From contig JBCBET010000001.1 in NCBI GenBank assembly GCA_038528385.1, positions 682,001-746,000 of the forward strand: 64,000 bases of DNA, written 5' to 3'. The notes below the pieces were generated by a model. That model was not told where the DNA came from, did no database searches, and worked only from the letters and a program-made list of their open reading frames with translations. The stretch comes from Shimia_B sp038528385 (GTDB lineage: Bacteria > Pseudomonadota > Alphaproteobacteria > Rhodobacterales > Rhodobacteraceae). This document shows, one piece after another, positions 43,742 to 53,146 of this stretch. A program made the translations under genes and the position numbers. Numbering within the stretch: the first letter of the stretch is position 1; the number at the start of each line of letters is the position of its first letter.

Positions 43742-45399
43742 GCCGCCGGGACGGTCCCAGGGGGCCCTCGGACGTTTCCGGGCCAGTTGCACTCACCATC
43801 GCGGCCGTCGTCTTCTACCTGGTGCTTGCCGCGCCGAACCATCCCGCGGCCCTCGCCCTGGACCTCCTCCTCGTTTTTCCGCTGGAGTTGCCGGTACTTC
43901 TCATCGGGCTCGCCGTCCTGCCATCCGGGGGCGGGCTTTCGCGGGTGGTCCGCGCGAGCCTCGTCGCGACGCTTGTGCTTTTGTCGCTGGTCAAGCTCGC
44001 TGATTTCGCGACCTTTTCGACCTACAATCGCAGCTTCAATCCGCTGGTGGACCTGCATCTCATCCCCGCGGCATGGAACCTCGGCTCCGGCACGCTGGGC
44101 ACGGGTCTCGCTGCCGTCGTCGTCGGTCTTCTCCTGGCCGCCATTCTGGCCCTTGCCGCGCTCCTTTGGTGGGCGAGCGGCTGCTGGGCGGGCGTCGTCG
44201 CAGCCTCTCCGGTGGTGCGCCGCGCGGGCGTTGTGGCGCTCGCTCCGCTCTCCGCCATCGCGGTGGCCGAGATCGGGGGGGCCATGCGCCACTGGACCCT
44301 TCCCGTCGACCTGCCCGGCGCTGCCTTCACGGCGCGGGTGGCCGTGGAGCGCGCGGTCATGATCCGCGAGACCGCCGAACGGCTCGCCGCCTTCCGAATG
44401 GCGGCCGCCACCGACCCCTATGCGGGGACCGCCGGCCTCCTCGACAGGATCGGGACGCGCGACGTCCTTTTGACCTACATCGAGAGCTACGGAGCCTCGA
44501 GCCTGACAAATCCGCGCTACGCGCCCACGCACCGCGAGACACTGGCGCGGATCGAGGACGACCTCGCCCGGCGCGGGCTCGCCATGCGCTCGGGCTGGCT
44601 CGAGGCGCCAATGATCGGCGGCCAGAGCTGGCTCACCCATGCCACACTCTCCACGGGGCTCTGGACCCCGGACCAGCGCACCTACGGCGCGGCCCTCGTC
44701 AGCGGGCGCAAATCGCTCTTTCAATTGGCGCAGGAGAGCGGGTTCGAGACCGTGGCGGTGATGCCCGCCATCACCCTCGATTGGCCAGAGGCGGAGTTCA
44801 TGGGCTTTGATCGCGTTCTGCCCGCGACCGACCTTGGCTATGCGGGGCCGCCCTTCAACTGGGTGACGATGCCCGACCAATTCACGCTCGCGGCTCTCGA
44901 CCGGCTCGTACTCGCAGGACGGCCCGGGGCGGACCGTGCGCCGGTCTTTGCGCAGGTGGCGCTGATCTCCTCCCACGCGCCATGGACGCCCGTGCCCGAC
45001 CTCGTCGCCTGGGAAGACGTCGGAGACGGGCGCATCTTCGACGCGGTGGCGAGATCCGGGGACCCGCCCGAGGTCGTCTGGCGGGACCGGGACCGGGTGC
45101 GGGACCAGTTCAGGCAGGCAGTGGATTACAGCCTGCGCACGGTTGGCGCCTACGCGGCGCGCCATGCGGATGCGGCGCCCCTCCTGCTCGTGCTGGGCGA
45201 CCACCAGCCGGCGCTCTTCGTCTCCGAGGATGCGAGCTTTGCCGTGCCGATCCACGTGATCGGGCCCGAGGCGCTCGTCTCTCTCTTCGCGGATTGGGGC
45301 TGGACGGCGGGCATGATCCCGGCACCAGAGGCCCCGAGCCTGCGCATGGACGCCTTCCGCAACCGGTTCCTGACGACCTTCAGCAGCGTCAGCCCTTGA
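43738..45399 (+). CDS. LTA-synthase-like membrane sulfatase/phosphotransferase
   Basis: A 553-aa protein with about five N-terminal TM helices and a periplasmic alkaline-phosphatase-superfamily domain. VLLTYIESYGASS near residue 240 carries the metal Glu, GGQSWLTHATLSTG the likely nucleophile Thr, and LVLGDHQPALF the metal Asp-His. Relatives move phosphoglycerol or phosphoethanolamine from lipid to glycans (LtaS, OpgB, EptA). With the coupled CDP-alcohol enzyme and nearby opgGH it may add a phospho-substituent to periplasmic glucan; this is inference. Its stop overlaps the facing permease gene by 11 bp. Confidence 0.78.
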   Translation: MSRRDGPRGPSDVSGPVALTIAAVVFYLVLAAPNHPAALALDLLLVFPLELPVLLIGLAVLPSGGGLSRVVRASLVATLVLLSLVKLADFATFSTYNRSFNPLVDLHLIPAAWNLGSGTLGTGLAAVVVGLLLAAILALAALLWWASGCWAGVVAASPVVRRAGVVALAPLSAIAVAEIGGAMRHWTLPVDLPGAAFTARVAVERAVMIRETAERLAAFRMAAATDPYAGTAGLLDRIGTRDVLLTYIESYGASSLTNPRYAPTHRETLARIEDDLARRGLAMRSGWLEAPMIGGQSWLTHATLSTGLWTPDQRTYGAALVSGRKSLFQLAQESGFETVAVMPAITLDWPEAEFMGFDRVLPATDLGYAGPPFNWVTMPDQFTLAALDRLVLAGRPGADRAPVFAQVALISSHAPWTPVPDLVAWEDVGDGRIFDAVARSGDPPEVVWRDRDRVRDQFRQAVDYSLRTVGAYAARHADAAPLLLVLGDHQPALFVSEDASFAVPIHVIGPEALVSLFADWGWTAGMIPAPEAPSLRMDAFRNRFLTTFSSVSP

Positions 45400-46231
45400 C
45401 CGCGCCGGCCATGATCGCGCCCACGATGAGGCGTTGCAGCGCCAGAAACGCCGCGATGGCGGGCAGGACCGTGATCACGCAAGCGGCTGCCAGAAGCTGC
45501 GTGGTGGAGGCCGATGTCGAGCCCGCAAAGTTGAAGATCGCCACCGAGATCGGCTGAAGCCTGTCCTGCGACAGGAGAACGAAGGGCACCAGGAACTGCG
45601 ACCAGCCCATGAGCATGTTGAGGATGAACGCCGAGGCCATGCCCGGCGCCGCGAGCGGCAGGGTCACGAAGAAAAGCACCGAGGCGGCGGAGCATCCATC
45701 GATGGCGGCGGCTTCCTCGAGCGACCGGGGGATCGCGTCGAAGGCCGCTTTGAGCATCCAGACCGACAGCGGCACGCCGAGCGCCATGTAGACCGCCGCG
45801 GCGGCGGCGTGGGTCTCGAGCAGGTTCAGCCGCTCCATGTAACGGTAAAGCGGGATGAGCAGAACGAGGGGCGAGACCATCTGAACCGTGAGAATGCCCA
45901 GCATGAGAACCGAGGCTCCCCGGAAGCTGCGCCGCGAGAAGACGAACGCCGCCGGGATCGCCGTCAGAAGCGCGCCGAGCGCGCCCAAGGCGCAAAGCTT
46001 TATGCCGTTCCAGAGATAGAGGCCGAAAGTGCGATCGGTGAGGATCTGCTCGAAATTGGCGAGGGTCGGCTCTTCGGGTATGAACCGCGCGGCGCCGAGG
46101 AAGATCTCAGCAGGGGTGCGGATCGCGAGGGAAACGAGCCAAAGGAGCGGCCCCGCAAAGAGCGTCACGAGAAGAAAGGCCGCAACGTAGGTCGCGAGGT
46201 CCCCCAGCCAGGCCGCGCGCCGCCCGGTCAT
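45389..46231 (-). CDS. Carbohydrate ABC transporter permease (MalG-like, CUT1)
   Basis: A 280-aa inner-membrane permease with six TM helices and the EAA loop SLEEAAAIDGCSAASVLFF near residue 175. Its N-terminal helix YVAAFLLVTLFAGPLLWLVSLAI is typical of MalG/UgpE. It overlaps the MalF-like gene by four bases and is the last gene of the importer operon. Confidence 0.9.
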   Translation of the reverse strand: MTGRRAAWLGDLATYVAAFLLVTLFAGPLLWLVSLAIRTPAEIFLGAARFIPEEPTLANFEQILTDRTFGLYLWNGIKLCALGALGALLTAIPAAFVFSRRSFRGASVLMLGILTVQMVSPLVLLIPLYRYMERLNLLETHAAAAAVYMALGVPLSVWMLKAAFDAIPRSLEEAAAIDGCSAASVLFFVTLPLAAPGMASAFILNMLMGWSQFLVPFVLLSQDRLQPISVAIFNFAGSTSASTTQLLAAACVITVLPAIAAFLALQRLIVGAIMAGAVKG

Positions 46232-47136
46232 GGCCTGCCGTCCGCGCGGTCCACGAGAAGCCGGATGTAGAGCACCGTCAGCACCAGCGCGATAAGCACG
46301 AGGATGACCGCAAGGACCGATCCGCCCGACAGATCGAAATTGTAGAAGACGGTGTTGAACGTGAAGAGCGACAGCACCTCCGTCGCCCGCCCGGGCCCGC
46401 CGCCCGTCAGGGCAAGAATGACATCGAACGTGTTGAGCGTCTGGATCGTCACGAGAACCGCCGCCACGAGGATCGACGGCCGCATCTGCGGCAGCGTGAT
46501 GAAGCAAAACCGTGCAAAGGGCCCGGCCCCGTCGATGGCCGCCGCGGCGTAGAGATCGTTCGATAGCCCCTTCCGCGCGGCGTAAAGGACGATCATCGCG
46601 AAGGCCGTGCCTTGCCAGACATTGGCGATGACGGCGGAGATCATGGCATTCGTGGGGTCCGAGAGCCAGCGGACGGGAGAGAGCCCGGCGAGCGCGATGG
46701 TCGAGTTCAACGCCCCGAACGGCGCCTCGGAGAAGAGCATCTGCCAGATCAGACCATTGGCGATCCCCGGCACGACCCATGCGGTGAGCACGACGATGCG
46801 CAGAAGCGCCATGCCAGGCAGGCGGCGGGTCTCTCCCCGGACCACGAGGAGCGCGATGAAGAGGCCGAGCCCGAGAATGCCCGCGACGCTCGCGGCCGTG
46901 AAGACCAGGGTCGCCCAGAGCACGCCGGGCAGTGCCGGTTGCGACAGCACGTCTCCCACACCGTCGAGGCCGTAGGACTGCGTCGGGCGCAGCAGCGTGG
47001 CGTCGCCGAAGGCCAGCCGCACCACATCGAGGATGGGCACGAGGTAGACCGCGGCCAGAAGCAACAGAGCCGGGGCGAGCCACGGCCAGATGGCGGGCCG
47101 GGCCGCCGCCCGGCCCGCCCTTCGGGTTTCGCTCAC
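46228..47136 (-). CDS. Carbohydrate ABC transporter permease (MalF-like, CUT1)
   Basis: A 302-aa inner-membrane permease with six TM helices and the EAA loop DLYAAAAIDGAGPFARFCFITLP at about residues 205-227. The likely start is GTG at 47136 (MSETRRAG), preceded by GAGG; longer frames overlap the binding-protein gene. It lies 10 bp after the binding-protein stop. Confidence 0.87.
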   Translation of the reverse strand: MSETRRAGRAAARPAIWPWLAPALLLLAAVYLVPILDVVRLAFGDATLLRPTQSYGLDGVGDVLSQPALPGVLWATLVFTAASVAGILGLGLFIALLVVRGETRRLPGMALLRIVVLTAWVVPGIANGLIWQMLFSEAPFGALNSTIALAGLSPVRWLSDPTNAMISAVIANVWQGTAFAMIVLYAARKGLSNDLYAAAAIDGAGPFARFCFITLPQMRPSILVAAVLVTIQTLNTFDVILALTGGGPGRATEVLSLFTFNTVFYNFDLSGGSVLAVILVLIALVLTVLYIRLLVDRADGRP

Positions 47137-47146
47137 GGGGCGCGCC

Positions 47147-48454
47147 TCAGAGGCGCTCGAAGGCCGCCTGCACGGCCTCGTTGGCCGCGTCCAGCGCCTC
47201 CTCGGGTGTCGCCGCGCCGGACAGAACATCGCCCATCATGATCTGGATGACGTTCGAAAGCTCCGGGTAGATCGGCACGCCGGGCCGGGCCTGCCCATCC
47301 ACGAGCGCCTCGGCGAAGACGTCGTATTCGGGACCCTCAAAGACGTCGAACTCCTCATACTGGGCCGCGGACGTGGGCAGGAGCCCCTGAATCGCGTTCG
47401 ATTGCCCAGAATATATCTCGCGGATCATGTCCGCGCAGACCTCCACCGCGGCGGCATCGTCGGAGAGCGCCGCGATCGTCCAGCCGCCGGTGCCCGTGGC
47501 GCGCTGATCGGGCGTCGGTCCCGGGATGGCCGAGACCTCCCAGGCGGCGAAGTCCTCCGCGGAGAGCGTGCCGCGAAGTTGGCCGTACTGCCAGTTGCCT
47601 CCGATGAAGAGACCGGTCGTGCCCGCGGCGGCGGCGGCGTTGAATTCGTCGTAGTTCACGATCGACGTCACGCGCGGCGGAGCGGCGCCGGCATCCACGA
47701 GCCCTTCGTAGAACCGCACGGCGGCAAGAAACTTCTCCCGGTTCTCTCCCTCCGCGAAGACGGGTCGGCCGGCATCATCCACGAGACGCCCGTCCTGCGC
47801 CCAGAAATGGGCGAGCCAGTCGAAGGTCGTCCCTTCCCAGCGGCCGCCGTTGAAGAGGAGCCCTTCCTTGCCGCCCTCCACCGTGGCGCGCGCGGCGTCT
47901 TCGAGCTCGGCCCAGGTGGCGGGCGCGTCCGGCACGAGGCGCGTGTCACGGTAGAGCACCCGCAGATCAGTAAACCACCACCAGGCCAGCAGGTCCCCTG
48001 CCCCGTTCGTCACCGCGTCGCGCACGTAGGGAAAAAGGTCATCGATCTCCGCCGCGCTCCAATGGGCGTTCATGGGAGCCAGGACGCCCGCGCTCTTGAA
48101 CAGCGCGAGCTGCGAGCTGTCGACCATGGCGCAGTCCGGGCCCCGACCGGCGCGGGTTTGCTCGAGCAGTCGCGCCTGCTCCTGGCCGATATTGTCGGTG
48201 ACGATCTGGGTCTCGATCTTCCAGTCCGGGCGGGCCTCGATGAACGCGGTGAAGAGCGCCTCGAAGGCGTCGCGCGTGGCCGCGTCGGAGGAATAGAGAT
48301 CAAAGGCCGTCAGCCGAAAGGTCATGGTGTTGGGCGCATCGGGCAGGCCCACCCTGTCGCGGGTTATGAGGTCTTGCGCGGCGAGGCTCGCGGGCAAACC
48401 GATGGCGCAGGCCGCGCCCACGGCGCCGAGGATGCGGAGGAAACGATGGGTCAT
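47147..48454 (-). CDS. Carbohydrate ABC transporter substrate-binding protein
   Basis: A 435-aa extracellular solute-binding protein family 1 member with signal peptide (LRILGAVGAACAIGLPASLAAQ). Typical segments are IGQEQARLLEQTRAGRGPDCAMV near residue 90 (position only), LLAWWWFTDLRVLYRDT and GGWTIAALSDDAAAV. The ligand is unknown; CUT1 systems carry di- or oligosaccharides, glycerol-phosphate or polyols. It is the second gene after the ATPase. Confidence 0.87.
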   Translation of the reverse strand: MTHRFLRILGAVGAACAIGLPASLAAQDLITRDRVGLPDAPNTMTFRLTAFDLYSSDAATRDAFEALFTAFIEARPDWKIETQIVTDNIGQEQARLLEQTRAGRGPDCAMVDSSQLALFKSAGVLAPMNAHWSAAEIDDLFPYVRDAVTNGAGDLLAWWWFTDLRVLYRDTRLVPDAPATWAELEDAARATVEGGKEGLLFNGGRWEGTTFDWLAHFWAQDGRLVDDAGRPVFAEGENREKFLAAVRFYEGLVDAGAAPPRVTSIVNYDEFNAAAAAGTTGLFIGGNWQYGQLRGTLSAEDFAAWEVSAIPGPTPDQRATGTGGWTIAALSDDAAAVEVCADMIREIYSGQSNAIQGLLPTSAAQYEEFDVFEGPEYDVFAEALVDGQARPGVPIYPELSNVIQIMMGDVLSGAATPEEALDAANEAVQAAFERL

Positions 48455-48488
48455 AGGGGAATACCTTTCTGAAGATGATCCGGGAGTG

Positions 48489-49562
48489 TCACGCCGCCCG
48501 TCGCAGGGCGGTGCCTGTGTCGATATCGAAGATGTGCGCCTGCCCTGCGTCGAAGCCGAGCCGGACCTGGGCCCCCGTGCGAAGCGCGCTATCCGGCGGC
48601 AGGCGGCTCCAGAGCCTCCCGGCCGCGACCGTGTCGAATTCCACGATGATCTCCTGCCCGATGGGCTCCACCGTTTCGACGCGCGCGCTCAGGCCGGTCT
48701 CCGCGGGCGCGACGGCCTCGGGCCGGAACCCGAGCATGACCCGTCGCCCTCGCTGGTCCTCCAGCTCTGCCCGGGGAAGCGGGACGCGCGCGCCGCCGGG
48801 AAGCTCGGCACCGTCCGCCGAGAGCGTCGCCTCGAAGAGGTTCATCGCAGGCGACCCGATGAAACGCGCGACGAAGAGGTTTGCTGGCCTGCGGTAGATA
48901 TCCATGGGAGCCCCTACCTGCTCGACCCGGCCATCGTTCATGACGACGACGCGGTCCGCCATGGTCATGGCCTCGGTCTGGTCATGGGTGACGTAGAGCG
49001 TCGTGGTGGGCATCTGCGCCTGGAGCCTGCGCATCTCCGCGCGCATGGAGACCCGCAGCCGCGCATCGAGGTTCGAGAGAGGCTCGTCGAAGAGAAAGAC
49101 CCGCGGCCGGCGCACCATGGCCCGCCCCATGGCCACGCGCTGCCGCTGCCCGCCGGAGAGCGCCGCGGGCCTGCGGCCGAGGAGCGGGCCGATCTCGAGG
49201 ATCTCGGCCACCTCCTTGACGCGCTGCGCCACGTCTGCGCGGCGCATCCCGCGGCGCCTGAGACCAAAGCCGATATTCCGTTCTACGCTCATATGCGGGT
49301 AGAGCGCGTAATCCTGAAAGACCATCGCCACGTCCCGCGCCCCTGGCGACAGATCGTTGACCCGCTGGCCGTCGATGAGGATGTCTCCCGCCGTCTCGGC
49401 CTCGATCCCGGCGATCAGGCGCAGCGTCGTGGACTTACCACAACCGGAAGGTCCGACGATCACGACGAATTCCCGGTCCGAGATGTCGAGCGATATGCCG
49501 CCCACGGCGGCGTGTCCGCCACTGTAGGACTTTTCCAGACCGATGAGAGAGACGTCCGCCAT
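48489..49562 (-). CDS. ABC transporter ATP-binding protein (MalK/UgpC-like)
   Basis: A 357-aa CUT1-type ATPase. Walker A is GPSGCGKST near residue 37, signature LSGGQRQRVAMGRA, Walker B FLFDEPLSNLDARLR, and the C-terminal third is the regulatory TOBE/OB domain. MADVSLIGLEKSYSGG at 49562 is the family N-terminus; an extension to 49628 is rejected. It is the first gene of the order ATPase, binding protein, MalF-like, MalG-like. Confidence 0.9.
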   Translation of the reverse strand: MADVSLIGLEKSYSGGHAAVGGISLDISDREFVVIVGPSGCGKSTTLRLIAGIEAETAGDILIDGQRVNDLSPGARDVAMVFQDYALYPHMSVERNIGFGLRRRGMRRADVAQRVKEVAEILEIGPLLGRRPAALSGGQRQRVAMGRAMVRRPRVFLFDEPLSNLDARLRVSMRAEMRRLQAQMPTTTLYVTHDQTEAMTMADRVVVMNDGRVEQVGAPMDIYRRPANLFVARFIGSPAMNLFEATLSADGAELPGGARVPLPRAELEDQRGRRVMLGFRPEAVAPAETGLSARVETVEPIGQEIIVEFDTVAAGRLWSRLPPDSALRTGAQVRLGFDAGQAHIFDIDTGTALRRAA

Positions 49563-49666
49563 ATACGCTTTCTTGCGCTCCGTTCCCCGTGTATCGGACC
49601 TGGGCGAGGCATGCACGGATTGGCACAATGACTTGAAAGACCTCGCGAAAGACCGATTTCCAAACG

Positions 49667-50653
49667 ATGCGCGTTCCCATCATCAAAGGTCAAACCCGTC
49701 GCGGTGTCAAAGTATTCGCCTACCGGGCGGCCCATGTCGTGGTGCCCGTCGTGGTCGTGTGCTTCGTCGTGTGGACCGTGGGTGCCGGGGACGTCCTCGC
49801 CCGCCTGACGGCCGCCCATCCCGGATGGGTTCTAGCGGCGTGCTTCGCATGCACGCTGCAAATGGTCCTCTGCTCGATCCGCTGGCAGGTCACGGCGGCC
49901 CGCCTCGGCTCCCGGATTTCGACGGGGAGCGCGATCTCGGAATACTACCTGTCGAGCATCATCAACAGCACGGTCCCCGGCGGCATCGTGGGCGATGCGC
50001 TCCGTGCCGTGCGCGCCCGCGGCACGGGCGGTCTCGAGCGTTCGGCCCATGCCGTCTTGATCGAGCGCCTGGCAGGCCAGATTGCCCTCGGCGCCACGCT
50101 CCTTATCGGGCTTCTCGTGTCGGGGCGGCCCGCGCTGCAAGCGAGCGGCGCGATCGCCCTGGGAGGCGCCCTGCTCTTGATATCTTTGGCCCTGGCGCTG
50201 CGCGGGCGGCTACCGGCCTGGCTCGTGCCGGCCCTAGCGCGCCGCTTCGTTTCGGCCATGGGCGAAAGCTGGCTCGGCGCGCGCACCGCCGCCTTGCAGG
50301 TGGCCCTAAGTGCTTTCATTGTGGCTGCGAATCTCGCCATCTTCGCGTTCTCCGCGCGGGCAGTCGGGGCGGGGATCGGATTTCCCGAGGTTCTCTTTGC
50401 TGTGCCGTTGATCCTCGCGGCCATGCTCATCCCGTTTTCGGTGGCGGGCTGGGGCTACCGCGAAGGCGCCGCCGCGGCGGTCTTTCCCTTGATCGGGGGC
50501 AGTGCTGCCGCGGGCGTCAGCGCCAGCGTCGTCTTCGGGGCGGTCATTCTCGTGGCGAGCCTGCCCGGCCTCGCGGTGATGTTCCGCCGCAGGCGTCTCG
50601 AGGCGGCCGCGTCACCGGACGCCGGACAGCCTCGCCTTGACCCTGCCGAGTGA
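49667..50653 (+). CDS. Lysylphosphatidylglycerol-synthase TM-region (UPF0104/YbhN-like) membrane protein
   Basis: A 328-aa protein with about eight TM helices, of the UPF0104 family that includes the flippase half of MprF. SEYYLSSIINSTVPGGIVGDALRAVRA near residues 87-113 and FPEVLFAVPLILAAMLIPFSVAGWGYREG near residues 240-268 are the conserved family blocks. It probably moves or flips a lipid-linked compound. It is divergent from the CUT1 importer and begins the envelope cluster with FkbM and HAD-UbiA genes. Confidence 0.8.
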   Translation: MRVPIIKGQTRRGVKVFAYRAAHVVVPVVVVCFVVWTVGAGDVLARLTAAHPGWVLAACFACTLQMVLCSIRWQVTAARLGSRISTGSAISEYYLSSIINSTVPGGIVGDALRAVRARGTGGLERSAHAVLIERLAGQIALGATLLIGLLVSGRPALQASGAIALGGALLLISLALALRGRLPAWLVPALARRFVSAMGESWLGARTAALQVALSAFIVAANLAIFAFSARAVGAGIGFPEVLFAVPLILAAMLIPFSVAGWGYREGAAAAVFPLIGGSAAAGVSASVVFGAVILVASLPGLAVMFRRRRLEAAASPDAGQPRLDPAE

Positions 50654-51419
50654 GGTGACTGGCACAGGGGCGGCCGGTCGGCTGATCGGGCGTCTCAATG
50701 CCGGGATAGGCTTTGTCCGGTCGCTCGCCATCTACCACGACCCCGTCGCGCTCTACCGCTGGCGGCGCTTCTACGCCTTGCTTCTCGACCCCGGTGATCT
50801 GGTGTTCGACGTGGGAGCCCATGTGGGCACGCGGTCCCGTGCCATGCGCGGCGCGGGGGCGAAGGTCGTGGCCCTCGAACCACAGGCGGCGTTTGCGGCC
50901 TTTCTCCGCCGCACCCTGCCCCGCGACGTCACCGTGCTGGAGATGGCCGCAGGGCAAACGCCGGGAGCGACCTCGATGGCGATTTCGTCCCGGCATCCAA
51001 CGGTCTCGACCCTCAGCAATGAATTCGTGCGGGACGGACGGGAGGCTTCTGGCTTCGAACATGTCCGATGGGATCGCAGGCAAGAGGTCGACGTGGTCAC
51101 GCTCGACGCGCTCATCGCGCGGTTCGGCCTGCCGCGCTACGCCAAGATCGACGTGGAAGGCGGGGAACGCGAGGTCCTCTCCGGCCTTTCCAGCCCCGTG
51201 CCGCTCCTTTCGGTGGAATACCTCCCGGCTCTCCCGCATCTCGCCTTGGATCTCGCAGAGCAACTCGAGGATATGGGCTATTCCCGTTTCAATGTCGTGG
51301 CGGGCGAAGGCGGCGCGTTTCTCTGGGACGGGTGGCGCGGCAAGGCCGAACTTTCTGCGTGGCTCGGCGATCTGCCACCGGACGCTCTGTCCGGAGATAT
51401 CTACGCGCGCCGCACTTAG
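50637..51419 (+). CDS. FkbM family methyltransferase
   Basis: A SAM-dependent methyltransferase of up to 260 aa. DLVFDVGAHVGTRSRAM near residue 53 is the SAM motif, VVALEPQAA motif II, and YAKIDVEGGEREVLSGL near residue 168 is the FkbM signature. FkbM enzymes O-methylate sugars or other hydroxyls. The first possible start is TTG at 50637 inside the flippase gene; GTG at 50655 is an equal choice. The neighbours suggest a role in modifying an envelope glycan. Confidence 0.8.
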   Translation: MTLPSEVTGTGAAGRLIGRLNAGIGFVRSLAIYHDPVALYRWRRFYALLLDPGDLVFDVGAHVGTRSRAMRGAGAKVVALEPQAAFAAFLRRTLPRDVTVLEMAAGQTPGATSMAISSRHPTVSTLSNEFVRDGREASGFEHVRWDRRQEVDVVTLDALIARFGLPRYAKIDVEGGEREVLSGLSSPVPLLSVEYLPALPHLALDLAEQLEDMGYSRFNVVAGEGGAFLWDGWRGKAELSAWLGDLPPDALSGDIYARRT

Positions 51420-51587
51420 CCGGCGCGGGCGCGGCGTGCGCCTTCCGGGATACGGAAAGCGCCAGCCGACCGAAGCGTGATGCGCGCGCCGCCCTTGACG
51501 GCATTCCATGTTTTTCTGTGGCGACAAGGGGCCTTCATCTGCGTAAACCACGTGCGGGCGTTTGATTTTAGGCGGTTCGAGCTTTTG

Positions 51588-52478
51588 ATGCGTGAAGTTC
51601 CTGTTGTCGATTTGGAAGGAACGCTCCTGCGCAGCGACAGCTTGTTCGAACGCTTCCGGTTGGCCCTGGGGCGCGACTGGAAGAGCCCATTCGGATCGGC
51701 ATCGGCCCTCCTGCATGGCAAGACAGCGCTGAAGGCCTATCCCGCGCGCGCGGCGGAATTGGACGTCACGACCCTGCCCCGTAACGAGGCCGTCATCTCC
51801 TACATGAAGGCCTGGCGCGGCTCGGGTGGAAGAACAGCTCTCGTGACGGCTTCGCACGACCTGATTGCTCAAACAATTGCGGCGCGTCTCGGCCTCTTCG
51901 ACGACGTCCCCGGCACGAGCGGCACCGAAAATCTGAAGGGCACGCGAAAGGCGGAGTTCCTCGTGGCCCAATACAGGGACGGACACTTCGCCTACATGGG
52001 CGACAGCGAAGCGGACCTCGCCGTCTGGCGGCGCGCCAAACGCGCCATCACCGCGAACGCATCCGATGCCGCACGCCGCCGCGACGGAGACCGAACATCT
52101 CCAGACGCACAAGCCGCGCATCGCGGATCATCTCAAGGTCATCAGGCCCCACCAGTGGACGAAGGAAGCCATCGTTTTCGTGCCCATGATCGCTGCGCAC
52201 CAGCTGGATCCACGGAGCATCCTCCTGTCGCTTCTCGCATTTGCGTCGTTCAGCATCATCGCCTCGAGTGTCTACGTCCTCAACGACCTTCTCGATTTGA
52301 ACGCGGACCGCGCCCGCCCGCGCAAGCGCGAACTCCCCTTTTTAGCGCCGGCGTCGTATTCATCGCGCATCGCGGCCAGATGCATGACGCCCCCGTCGAC
52401 AATGCGATCAAGGACCGGGTGAGCCGTCTCTGCTTTGTCGTGATCGTCATTTTCAACATCGCCGGTGCCGTGTCATGA
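51588..52478 (+). pseudogene. Broken HAD-UbiA prenyltransferase (decaprenyl-phosphate phosphoribosyltransferase-like)
   Basis: Residues from ATG 51588 give a HAD phosphatase domain (PVVDLEGTLLRSD; TALVTASHDL; YMGDSEADLAVW). The UbiA part then continues in another frame from about 52066 (HLKVIRPHQWTKEAIVFVPM; ASSVYVLNDLLDLNADRARP), and after a T run near 52338 back in the first frame (SAGVVFIAHRGQM, then DNAIKDRVSRLCF). Intact relatives are one protein of about 480 aa; the central and later TM helices of UbiA are missing. The gene therefore has two frameshifts and an internal deletion of a few hundred bases. The intact enzyme would make decaprenyl-phosphoryl-ribose-phosphate. Confidence 0.8.
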
Positions 52479-52897
52479 CCCTCCAGACGTTAGTGTTCCG
52501 CTACACGGCTTTCGCCATTCTGGCGACACTCACCAACCTGGCGATGCAACGGATCGTCCTCACCCAGGGGGACAGCGCCACCGTCTTCGCGGTGGCGGTC
52601 GGTGCCGGAACACTCGCCGGGTTGATACTCAAATACATCCTCGACAAGCGCTGGATATTCCATGACTTCGAGACCGGCCTGAAGGCGCATGGCAGCAAGT
52701 TTTCGCGCTACACCGCCATGGGCATCGTCACCACGCTCATCTTCTGGGGCACGGAATCGGCGTTCTGGTTGATCTGGCAGAGCCATTCCGCAAGGGAGCT
52801 GGGGGCCGTCATTGGGCTCGCTATCGGCTATGTGATCAAGTACAGGCTCGACCGCCAGTTCGTCTTCACCGACAGTCGCCTGCGGGATGCCACCTGA
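52475..52897 (+). CDS. GtrA-like membrane protein
   Basis: A 140-aa GtrA family protein with four TM helices (RYTAFAILATLTNLAMQRI; GLILKYILDKRWIFHDF; the paired repeat YVIKYRLDRQFVFTD). The repeated KY-LD-R-VF element is the family signature. GtrA proteins are thought to flip polyprenyl-phosphate sugars. It overlaps the end of the broken HAD-UbiA gene by four bases, so it was once part of the same operon and may now be orphaned. Confidence 0.85.
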   Translation: MTLQTLVFRYTAFAILATLTNLAMQRIVLTQGDSATVFAVAVGAGTLAGLILKYILDKRWIFHDFETGLKAHGSKFSRYTAMGIVTTLIFWGTESAFWLIWQSHSARELGAVIGLAIGYVIKYRLDRQFVFTDSRLRDAT

Positions 52898-53146
52898 GGG
52901 ATGGCAGGATCCGCCGCGGCGCCATCCCTTTAGACTATTGCCGCCTGATACGGGCGCCGGCTCCTTGACGCGAAGCCATGCGCGCGACGTGAGGCCCGTC
53001 TCACCTCGCCTTTCTTGTCCCTCTTCGGACACGTGTTTGTCCAAGTCTCTCTCTATCTCTCCACTCGTTTCCGCCCCGCCCCGCGTGTCGCCGGGGAGGC
53101 GGCGGCAACGGACACCGTCCAGGTACGAACCAGAGAGGCCATAAGA
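52898..53146. other. Intergenic stretch between gtrA-like and DprE2-like genes
   Basis: No gene was recognised in these 249 bases. In intact clusters a DprE1-like FAD oxidoreductase usually belongs beside this SDR; nothing here resembles it. A pyrimidine-rich stretch (TCTCTCTCTATCTCTCC) lies near 53047. Confidence 0.35.

Noticed and set aside
51477..52478. One intact 333-aa HAD protein
   Set aside because: After about residue 195 the frame loses homology while UbiA motifs appear in another frame, so a disrupted gene is the better reading.
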